Assembly (NCBI GenBank): GCA_016713405.1
Contig: JADJPF010000004.1
Location: forward strand, 372,001 to 436,000
Source of the DNA: Blastocatellia bacterium
Lineage (GTDB): Bacteria > Acidobacteriota > Blastocatellia > Chloracidobacteriales > JADJPF01
Direction: 5' to 3'
DNA: 64,000 bases
Shown here: one piece after another, positions 1 to 6,809 of the stretch
Numbering within the stretch: the stretch's first letter is position 1
Layout: every line of letters starts with the position of its first letter
The notes under the pieces: generated by a model
Databases searched by the model: none
What the model was told of the DNA's origin: nothing
The model's input: only the letters and a program-made list of their open reading frames with translations
Made by a program: the position numbers and the translations under genes

Positions 1-306
1 ATTACTAAAGAAGATATTAATGCCCTTAAACGTCTGCAAAACGATATGAAAAAAAATCCTGAACAATTTTTTTCCCAAGAAGAGTTTCTTAATCAAAATA
101 CTGATGGTGCTGGAAATCCTTTGGCTCGGGTTTATAACCGATCGGAGGCAGCACAGCTATTTTCACGTTTTGGGAAAGTGGAAACAGCCGTAAGATTCCT
201 TAATAAGCGTTGGATTCCTATTATTGGTAAATTTTTACCCAAAGCTATAGAATCACCCTTAGCCCGACTTTGGGGTTGGCATTTATGGATTATTGCAAAT
301 AAGTAG
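1..306 (+). CDS. C-terminal fragment of a probable SAM-dependent methyltransferase (cut by window start)
   Basis: The reading frame is open from base 1 and ends at the TAG at 304-306, so the start lies outside the window. About 101 residues are visible. The ending, with RSEAAQLFSRFGKVETAVRF followed by a hydrophobic segment and WGWHLWIIANK, resembles the tail of class I methyltransferases found in surface-polysaccharide clusters, whose N-terminal SAM-binding half would be upstream. The next gene starts two bases after this stop, so the two are probably co-transcribed and both act in polysaccharide or lipid-linked glycan modification. No catalytic motif is in view, so the family assignment rests on the tail alone. 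Confidence 0.55.
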   Translation: MTKEDINALKRLQNDMKKNPEQFFSQEEFLNQNTDGAGNPLARVYNRSEAAQLFSRFGKVETAVRFLNKRWIPIIGKFLPKAIESPLARLWGWHLWIIANK

Positions 307-308
307 GG

Positions 309-2711
309 TTGATAAATGGCAATAAATATTGGAAAAAACTGATTTCTTTTTGGCAAAATATCCCTGAACCCCCAGCCGAAGCCGAACCACTATCAAAAAA
401 AAGTAAATGGCTAATTATCACTGGAATTTTTCTTTTATCTTGCTTAGTCCGTTATTTACAGTATTTAGACTTCCTTCCACTACTAAAAACAGGCCAACAA
501 GATTTTGCTGGACTAACAGCAATTCATGATGGGTTTGCTACCGAAATATTAAATAAAGGTATTGAAGCAGTATTTCCTAGCAGTGTTGCGCCAGGAGATA
601 CTAGTTTATTACTTTATCCTCCGGGTTATCCTTTATTTTTAAGTTTGATTTATAGTTTAACTAGTAAAAATCCGGCTGGAGTACTATTTGCTCAAGGGTT
701 GCTAGATGCTTTAGCGGCTGTGCTAGTTTTTTTTATTGCCTTAGAGCTATTTAACCGAACTATTGCAAGTATTGCTGGAATTGCTGTAGCTATATCACAC
801 CATTTAGCTTATTACTCAATGTTGCTATTACCAGATAGTTTAGTGTCTGTTTTTGTAATGGCAGGAACGCTATTTTTAATTAAAGCTTATAAAGTTAGTT
901 GGCATAAAGAAAAAGGCTATAAAGAACTTTTTTTAGCAGGTCTTTTTTATGGACTTTCTTGTTGGCTACGTGGTAATGCAATGTTGGTCTGGGGTTTTTG
1001 GATTATTGCATTTTTGCTAATGCGTAGGTCTATTGTTAATCCTGCACAACGCTTAGCTATTTTGATTTTAGGAACTTTTTTAGCTATTTCTCCAATAACT
1101 ATTAGAAATTATTATTTATATGGCAAATTTGTCCCTATTTCGCTAAATGTAGGAAATATTTTACAAGCGGGACTTGCTATAGCAGATCCATCTTTAGGGC
1201 TACCAACAACAGACTATGAAACTCTAGTTTGGGATGCTAAAACCTATAACCGCCCAGATTATGCCGCAAATTTAATTTCACCAGATGGATTTTTACGTGA
1301 AAAAGACCGAATAGATCGTTCGCTAAAAATTATTTCTGAACGTCCTATTTGGTATCTTGGCGTAATGCTAAATCATATCGGAATAATGACTAAATATTCT
1401 GCTTCTGCGTCGCTAATTCGCCTAGAACTTGAGGGAAGAAAAGTTGACTTAAAAGAAGCTCAAAGAACAAAAGGCTCAATATTTGGCTTATTTAGCTACT
1501 ATAGTGAATTTGGATCTTTTATAGATTACTTTAGGCCACTAGTAAGAACCTTACAGCGTATTTTTAAGGAAAGTGTTTGGATCTTTGTTATTTTAGGCTT
1601 ATTAATTAGCATAAAAAATTTTCATAGTTGGTTATTAGTTGTAACAGTTCCTTTTTATTATTTACTTGCTCAATCAACTATGCACTCAGAATTTAGATAT
1701 GTTTTACCTGCGCATTGTCTACTATTTATTTGTTATGGGGTAACTTTTTACACAATATTTATTGCAATACCTCGCCAAATTCGTAACGCAATATTAGTTC
1801 CTGATTATGCTAAACGTTTGGATGTTGCTCCTTTTGAACAGCTTACAATTCCTACTAATACTAAAGTAGATGTTAATAATTATGATCCAAATATATTAAA
1901 TTTTGATGAAGAATCTAAAACTATGGAAACTCCTATTTTAGGAGCAAATGAGCAGAAAGAAACTATATCATTTAAGCGGCCAGAACCTATTATGATGGCT
2001 GGTGTTACGGTTGATAACCTTTCACAAACAGAAACTTTAACTTTAATAGATGAGTATATTAAAAATAAGCAAAAGGCTCGTTTTATGGTTGTAGTCAATG
2101 CTTCTAAACTTGTTTTAGCTCAAGAAGATAGTGAATTAAAGCAAATTATTCTTAATGCAGATATTGTTACTGCTGATGGAATGTCTGTTGTTTGGGCATC
2201 AAGATTTTTAGGTAAACCCTTAAAGGAACGTGTTACGGGAATTGATACTTTTGAGCGTCTAGTAGCAATGTCAGCAGAAAAAGGTTACTCAGTTTATTTT
2301 TTAGGTGCAAAGCCAGAAGTTATTAAAACACTAGTAGAACACTATCAAAAAACCTTACCTAACTTAAAAATTGCAGGTTATCACGATGGCTATTTTGGCC
2401 GTAATGAAGATGTAATTGAGGATATAAAACAGGCTTCTCCAGATGTCCTCTTTGTAGCAATGGGATCACCTCGACAGGAAAAATGGCAAGCTGCAAACCT
2501 AGCTAAACTAGGTGTAAGTTTTACTATTGGTGTAGGTGGGAGTTTTGACCATGTAGCAGGTTTTTCACAACGCGCCCCCCTTTGGATGCAAAAAGCCGGA
2601 CTGGAATGGTTTTATAGGTTAATGCAGGAACCTACAAGACTTTGGCAACGCTATTTAGTTGGTAATACAAAGTTTATGCTACTAGTCCTTAAAGATAAAA
2701 AGTCTAAATAA
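309..2711 (+). CDS. GT39-like membrane glycosyltransferase fused to a WecG/TagA/CpsF-family glycosyltransferase
   Basis: An 800-residue protein. Residues about 30-480 form a multi-pass membrane region like ArnT/PMT (GT39) transferases: an early acidic periplasmic loop (QQDFAGLTAIHDGF), LLLYPPGYPLFLS, and a repeated Leu/Phe-rich helix pattern. Residues about 555-795 are a complete WecG/TagA/CpsF (GT26) domain: VVVNASKLVLA, ADIVTADGMSVVWASRFLG, ERVTGIDTF, MGSPRQEKWQ, IGVGGSFDHVAG and the C-terminal LEWFYRL..EPTRLWQRY. GT26 enzymes add a ManNAc-type sugar to a lipid carrier on the cytosolic face; GT39 proteins use polyprenyl-phosphate sugars outside. The start is a TTG two bases after the previous stop; no in-frame ATG lies near. 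Both domains look intact, so this is probably a true fusion for exopolysaccharide or glycolipid assembly. Confidence 0.8.
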   Translation: MINGNKYWKKLISFWQNIPEPPAEAEPLSKKSKWLIITGIFLLSCLVRYLQYLDFLPLLKTGQQDFAGLTAIHDGFATEILNKGIEAVFPSSVAPGDTSLLLYPPGYPLFLSLIYSLTSKNPAGVLFAQGLLDALAAVLVFFIALELFNRTIASIAGIAVAISHHLAYYSMLLLPDSLVSVFVMAGTLFLIKAYKVSWHKEKGYKELFLAGLFYGLSCWLRGNAMLVWGFWIIAFLLMRRSIVNPAQRLAILILGTFLAISPITIRNYYLYGKFVPISLNVGNILQAGLAIADPSLGLPTTDYETLVWDAKTYNRPDYAANLISPDGFLREKDRIDRSLKIISERPIWYLGVMLNHIGIMTKYSASASLIRLELEGRKVDLKEAQRTKGSIFGLFSYYSEFGSFIDYFRPLVRTLQRIFKESVWIFVILGLLISIKNFHSWLLVVTVPFYYLLAQSTMHSEFRYVLPAHCLLFICYGVTFYTIFIAIPRQIRNAILVPDYAKRLDVAPFEQLTIPTNTKVDVNNYDPNILNFDEESKTMETPILGANEQKETISFKRPEPIMMAGVTVDNLSQTETLTLIDEYIKNKQKARFMVVVNASKLVLAQEDSELKQIILNADIVTADGMSVVWASRFLGKPLKERVTGIDTFERLVAMSAEKGYSVYFLGAKPEVIKTLVEHYQKTLPNLKIAGYHDGYFGRNEDVIEDIKQASPDVLFVAMGSPRQEKWQAANLAKLGVSFTIGVGGSFDHVAGFSQRAPLWMQKAGLEWFYRLMQEPTRLWQRYLVGNTKFMLLVLKDKKSK

Positions 2712-2727
2712 TTTCCCATTAATTTCC

Positions 2728-4119
2728 ATGCAAAATGATAAAAAAGAACAAAAATTTGATAAAACGATAATTGAAGGCTCAATCCCAAAAGCTGTTTGGA
2801 AAATGGCTTGGCCCACGATAATGCAAAATATGATTGCTGGGCTACAAGGGCTTATAGATCATACTTTGGTTGGTCATTATGTAGGCTATCAAGGTAATGC
2901 TGCTATTGGAGTTGGTTGGCAGATTTTTTTGGTAATAGTTGTTTTTATGAGTAGTTTATCAATTGGTATGAGTGTTTTAATTGCACAAGCTGTTGGTGCT
3001 GGTGATAAAGAGCAAGTCAACAAGATATTTTACCAAGCTTTAATTACAGCATTAATTATAGGTTGTTTGGTTATTGCTCCTTTAGGTTATTTTTCCGCGC
3101 CATATTTACTAGATTTAGTAAAAGCTGAAAGTTTAGTAAAAGCTGAAAGCTTGCCATATTTGCAAATAATGTTTCTTTTTAATATTGGACTACTTTTCTT
3201 TTTTATGATGGGTGGAGGACTTCGGGCCGCAGGTGATGCTAAAACACCGCTAAAATTAGGGGCAATTTTAACAATCTTAAATATTATTTTTAATATTGTT
3301 TTAATTCGTGGTTTTGGCCCAATACCTGCACTTGGAACAAAAGGTTCAGCTATTGGAACTACTTCTGCTGCTGCTGTGATGACTTTAATAGGTCTTTATT
3401 TATTGTTAAGTAAAAAACTAGTTTTACGCCTGCCACCTCTTAAAGATCTAGCTTTTGATTTTAGTATTATTCGTAGTATTTTTAGCTTAGGACTTCCAGC
3501 AGGTTTTCAGGGCATTGCAATGAATATCGGAGGTGTAATACTTCTAAGATTTATTGGTATGTTGCAAAACAGTGCTGAAACTCAAGCTGCATATAGTGTT
3601 GCATATAGCCAACTTTTTTCCCTAATCACCTGGACATCGGTAGGGTTAATGAGTGCCTCAGCCGTTATTACAGGGCAGAATTTAGGGGCAAAAAAATTTG
3701 ATAGAGTAAAGAAAACAGTTGTTACAACTAGTCTTTTAGGGTTTAGTTTAGCATTAATTATTGGCTTGCTTTTTGTTGCAATTCCTACTCAAATGCTTAC
3801 TTTGTTTGGGATTGAAAACCCTTTGGTTATTAGTATTGGTAAAGAGTTACTTGCTTATTTAAGTCTTTCTGGAATATTTATCACAATAGCTTTAACTTGC
3901 ACTGGAGGATTGCAAGGCACAGGAGACACTCGCAGCCCGCTTTATATTTCTCTAGTCTCACAAGTTATTATTCCTCTAGGACTTTGTTTTTTTATTAAAT
4001 CCTTTCGTGTTCTACAACCTACAGATATTTGGACAGCAATTTTGCTAGGCCATTTCTTTAGAGCCTCGCTGACTATAATTAGATTTCAACAGAGAGTTAA
4101 AAACTTAGCTCTAGGGTAG
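2728..4119 (+). CDS. MATE family multidrug/lipid-type exporter
   Basis: 463 residues, the usual MATE length, with about twelve hydrophobic helices in two similar halves. Recognisable features are the N-terminal AWPTIMQNMIAGLQGLIDHT, the paired GxxxGMSVLIAQAVGAGD segment, GGGLRAAGDAKTPL in the first half and the matching GGLQGTGDTRSPL near the end of the second. MATE proteins are Na+- or H+-coupled antiporters in the inner membrane. The gene begins 16 bases after the GT39-TagA fusion, so it may belong to the same transcript; a role in drug export or precursor flipping cannot be separated from sequence. The loop near residues 130-142 holds a perfect tandem duplication. Confidence 0.9.
   Translation: MQNDKKEQKFDKTIIEGSIPKAVWKMAWPTIMQNMIAGLQGLIDHTLVGHYVGYQGNAAIGVGWQIFLVIVVFMSSLSIGMSVLIAQAVGAGDKEQVNKIFYQALITALIIGCLVIAPLGYFSAPYLLDLVKAESLVKAESLPYLQIMFLFNIGLLFFFMMGGGLRAAGDAKTPLKLGAILTILNIIFNIVLIRGFGPIPALGTKGSAIGTTSAAAVMTLIGLYLLLSKKLVLRLPPLKDLAFDFSIIRSIFSLGLPAGFQGIAMNIGGVILLRFIGMLQNSAETQAAYSVAYSQLFSLITWTSVGLMSASAVITGQNLGAKKFDRVKKTVVTTSLLGFSLALIIGLLFVAIPTQMLTLFGIENPLVISIGKELLAYLSLSGIFITIALTCTGGLQGTGDTRSPLYISLVSQVIIPLGLCFFIKSFRVLQPTDIWTAILLGHFFRASLTIIRFQQRVKNLALG
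3114..3149 (+). repeat. 18-bp perfect tandem duplication inside the MATE gene
   Basis: The unit TTTAGTAAAAGCTGAAAG occurs twice back to back, at 3114-3131 and 3132-3149. It keeps the frame and inserts six residues (SLVKAE repeated) in a loop between two predicted helices. It looks like a recent slippage event. Confidence 0.9.
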
Positions 4120-4148
4120 ATAATATTAAATGGTTTAAATTAAATAAC

Positions 4149-5693
4149 CTAAAATAGTTTCCACCATTTCTTATTAGTTTTTTGCTCTTGAGGTTTTTCT
4201 ATTACTGTTTCAGGTACTTTTTGAATTTCTTGAACAGTAGGCGGAACTGTTGTTAATGGTAGAGGAAGTCTTTTCCTTTGAGCAGCTTTCCAATTATATT
4301 TTTTAATGATAGCTCGAACTTTAGTTTTTAAGAGTCGCCCTTTTTCAGGGCTAACCATATAAACAAAATTGGCAAATCCTTGTATTGATGCAATTACATC
4401 TTTGGAGTGTCCCCAATGTTTGTTATCTGGGCCATCTTTTTCTATTTGAAATAAAGTTGCCCGGAAACGTTTAAGAGTTTTTTTAGATATACTAAGTTGT
4501 TTATTTACAACAATTCCTGTTACTTCTTGTTGTCGGCCTTTACGCAGTACACGAGTTTTTTCACTATTAATTGTTAAACCCTCATGTTTAACAATGTTGT
4601 CAGTTTTAGCTAAAATATTGCAAACATTACGACTAGCTTCACTTTTAGCAGAAAACGTTAAATCATCTGCATAACGAGTATAAGTAAAACCTAAATTGCT
4701 AGCCATCTTGCTTAGACGTTTATCTAAACGACGGCAAAGAATATTGGTTAAAGCTGGGCTAGTGGGCGCACCTTGTGGAAGATGTCTTTCAGAAGTAGCA
4801 ACATAATAAGTTTTTCCATCAAGAATTACTTGTTCAACTATTGGTTCTGTACAAATTAATCCAAAAATAGTTGCTGCTGCTTCAGAATAACCTAAAGATA
4901 AGAAAAGCCCTTTAATTCTTTTATAAGATATGGAAGGAAAAAAATCCTTTAAGTCAATGTTAACAATAACTTCAGCCCCTATATGATGTTTAGCATTAGT
5001 AACAATGGAATGCTTTTGGCAAAATCCATGCGCTGCATCATGAAGTGTAACTTTTTCTAAGATGTTATGAAGTATCCAGTTTTGTGCTGCTTTAAGTCGT
5101 GGCATTGGAGCAGAAATAATTCTTTCTCCACCAGTTTTTTTAGGAATCTTAAAGCGAACATAATGTGAAGTAGTGCTAGTTTTACGTGTAAAAGCTAGAA
5201 ACCTTAAAGCATTAATTGAAATATTCATTGCTGATGCTATTTCACTAGCATTAGAATACGAAAGTAAATTATGTTGATTAAGTCTACTGGAATTAACTTC
5301 TTTGTTATTTAACCCTGCGGAAACGCCTTCACCTAAATAAGTTATGTCTTGTTTCTTTTTTTCCTGCCAAGCTTTAGCGCGTTCTTGACGTTGGCGTTCT
5401 CGTCGTTCTTTGGTTTCTTGACGTTTACGTTTAGATTCTTCCATCCGCCGCTTACGTAATTCTTTAAGCATTTTTTCTTCATTACGAAGATTACGTTCTT
5501 GTGAGTTAAGTTCTCCTAATTGGCGTTGGAGTTCCCCACGTCGGCGAATTTCGTCGGCTGGATCTTGTGGTATTTCTCCTTGTGCAGGCCAAAAGCCAAA
5601 GCGAATCATTTCTTCTAAGATAAACTCTTCGCGGGAAGTTTGACGAATACGTTCATAAAGTTCTTGGCGGGTTCTTGGACGTTGGTTAGACAT
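4149..5693 (-). CDS. Retron-type reverse transcriptase with a long charged N-terminal coiled coil
   Basis: 514 residues. RT motifs are complete: DLKDFFPSI (247-255), LPQGAPTSP (305-313), YADD active site (341-344), GLTINSEKTRVL (372-383). The retron hallmarks NAxxH (NAKHH, 233-237) and VTG (391-393) are both present, which points to a retron RT and not a group II intron or DGR enzyme. Retron RTs copy an adjacent structured RNA into msDNA joined to that RNA. Residues about 1-130 are an unusual Arg/Lys/Glu/Gln-rich extension predicted as coiled coil, and a Pro/Lys-rich tail follows residue 475. The start has GGAGAT nine bases upstream. The gene lies 35 bases beyond four retron-like RNAs and last in the operon with SWIM and WGR-HEAT genes. 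It converges on the MATE gene. Confidence 0.95.
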   Translation of the reverse strand: MSNQRPRTRQELYERIRQTSREEFILEEMIRFGFWPAQGEIPQDPADEIRRRGELQRQLGELNSQERNLRNEEKMLKELRKRRMEESKRKRQETKERRERQRQERAKAWQEKKKQDITYLGEGVSAGLNNKEVNSSRLNQHNLLSYSNASEIASAMNISINALRFLAFTRKTSTTSHYVRFKIPKKTGGERIISAPMPRLKAAQNWILHNILEKVTLHDAAHGFCQKHSIVTNAKHHIGAEVIVNIDLKDFFPSISYKRIKGLFLSLGYSEAAATIFGLICTEPIVEQVILDGKTYYVATSERHLPQGAPTSPALTNILCRRLDKRLSKMASNLGFTYTRYADDLTFSAKSEASRNVCNILAKTDNIVKHEGLTINSEKTRVLRKGRQQEVTGIVVNKQLSISKKTLKRFRATLFQIEKDGPDNKHWGHSKDVIASIQGFANFVYMVSPEKGRLLKTKVRAIIKKYNWKAAQRKRLPLPLTTVPPTVQEIQKVPETVIEKPQEQKTNKKWWKLF

Positions 5694-5728
5694 AACAGGG
5701 TATCTCCAAATAACAGAATTAAAAGAAA

Positions 5729-5961
5729 TTTTAGTTTAATAGATACCTTCGTAAAGTTCTAAAGACTAGGCTTGCTCAACTCGATGCCGTATCGCGTACA
5801 GCCGAGGTTTTTGATTTTTCAGATCCAAACCGAAAGCCTTGGCTGTACGCTGATACGGCAAAAGTAAAGAGCAGACTAGTGAAGCATGACTAGACTAAAC
5901 ACAGGAATAGCGATCCACTATTCAGATTGCAAGGGAAAATTCTCTATTAAACCTACTAAAA
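5729..5961 (-). ncRNA. Retron msr-msd-like RNA, unit 1 (RT-proximal)
   Basis: Orientation is taken from the RT. a1/a2-like ends: TTTTAGTTTAATAGATA at 5729-5745 pairs with 5941-5961, with a three-base bulge. The msr part carries hairpin GAATAG/CTATTC (5905-5923) and an interrupted hairpin around GACTAGTGAAGC (5874-5896). The long hairpin spans 5786-5859: an 18-bp perfect lower stem with one bulged base 8 bp from the base, a 7-bp extension with one G-U pair, and a loop with CAAACCGAAA at 5826-5835. Its small hairpin differs from the other units by a compensatory change (GAATAG/CTATTC for GAATGG/CCATTC), which supports a folded RNA. Confidence 0.85.
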
Positions 5962-5979
5962 CTTGGAAATATTTATCTA

Positions 5980-6217
5980 AAAATTTTGTGTAAAAATAAA
6001 ACCTTCGTAAAGTTCTAAAGACTAGGCTTGCTCAACTCGATGCCGTAATTGCCTGCGCTTGCATTTTTATTTTCCAAACACACACCGAAAGTGCTAGCGC
6101 AGGCAATTTACGGCAAAAGTAAAGAGCAGACTAGTGAAGCGTGACTAGACTAAATACAAGAATGGTGATCCACCATTCGGGTTGCAAGGTAAGCTCTTTA
6201 CTTTTACACAAAATTTT
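5980..6217 (-). ncRNA. Retron msr-msd-like RNA, unit 2
   Basis: The ends 5980-6000 and 6197-6217 are inverted copies over 21 bases with one mismatch (AAAATTTTGTGTAAAA core), giving the longest a1/a2-like helix in the array; pairing extends a few bases further with one bulge. Long hairpin 6042-6114 (73 nt) has a roughly 22-bp stem containing GCCTGCGC, one bulged T about 7 bp from the base, one mismatch, and loop motif CACACCGAAA at 6081-6090. The msr hairpin GAATGG/CCATTC is at 6160-6178. Confidence 0.87.
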
Positions 6218-6247
6218 AGATTTTAAAGAACTAATTAGTTAACCCAA

Positions 6248-6484
6248 AAATTTAGTGCAAAAGCAAAACCTTCGTAAAGTTCTAAAGACTAGGCTTGCTC
6301 AACTCGATGCCGGTGCAACCACCGGCGGGTTATTCACTTTACGAAACACAAACCGGAATACCCGCCGGTGGTTAGCACCGGCAAAAGTAAAGAGCAGACT
6401 AGTGAAGCGTGACTAGACTGAGTACAAGAATGGCGATCCACCATTCGGGTTGCAAGGTAAGTTCTTTACTTTTGCACTAAGTTT
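6248..6484 (-). ncRNA. Retron msr-msd-like RNA, unit 3
   Basis: Private end pair 6248-6267 with 6465-6484 (18 of 20 complementary; core TTAGTGCAAAAG). Long hairpin 6309-6382 is GC-rich (AACCACCGGCGGG in the stem), about 25 bp, with a single bulged base exactly 8 bp from the base, and loop motif CAAACCGGAA at 6349-6358. Flanks and small hairpins match the other units. Confidence 0.87.
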
Positions 6485-6499
6485 TGAATTAGAGAAAAA

Positions 6500-6755
6500 C
6501 AGTTTAATTACTAGGTATAATCAACAGAATATCTTCGTAAAATTCTAAAGACTAGGCTTGCTCAACTCGATGCACTAGCAATACCTATTACGATTTTGTA
6601 TTTACATAATACAAACCGAAAAACGTAATAGGTATTAGCTAGTGCAAAAGTAAAGAGCAGACTAGTGAAGCGTGACTAGACTAAGTACAAGAATGGCGAT
6701 TCACCATTCGGGTTGCAAGATTCTAAGCTCTGCTTTCTACTTAGTAATTAAACTG
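6500..6755 (-). ncRNA. Retron msr-msd-like RNA, unit 4 (SWIM-proximal)
   Basis: Private end pair 6500-6517 with 6738-6755 (17 of 18 complementary; CAGTTTAATTACTA core). Long hairpin 6572-6645: left arm GCACTAGC then AATACCTATTACG, right arm complementary with one bulged base 8 bp from the base; loop motif CAAACCGAAA at 6612-6621. The stem foot GCAC/GTGC differs from the GCCG foot of units 1-3. The unit starts 54 bases after the SWIM gene stop. Confidence 0.85.
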
Positions 6756-6809
6756 CTATAAAATTGAGAAAGATCTAAGTAAATAATTTTAATATAAATG
6801 CCTGGTGAT

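Larger units (their letters stand above)
5729..6755 (-). repeat. Tandem array of four retron ncRNA units
   Basis: Four repeats of 233-256 bp with starts of the conserved flank at 5745, 6001, 6268 and 6531 (period 256-267). Each unit has a conserved flank containing AAGACTAGGCTTGCTCAACT, a variable 73-74-base hairpin, then a conserved segment AAAAGTAAAGAGCAGACTAG and two small hairpins. Outer ends of each unit are complementary to each other but not to other units. Gaps between units are 18, 30 and 15 bases. No protein of plausible quality is encoded here. Confidence 0.93.

Noticed and set aside
5729..6755. CRISPR-like array
   Set aside because: Repeats are about 260 bp and contain internal hairpins and private complementary ends; the unit structure, the retron RT and its NAxxH and VTG motifs fit retron RNAs and not CRISPR repeats. 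No Cas genes occur.
4149..6755. Group II intron or diversity-generating retroelement
   Set aside because: No intron domain V/VI hairpin or maturase, no VR/TR pair or Avd-like gene; the RT carries retron hallmarks.
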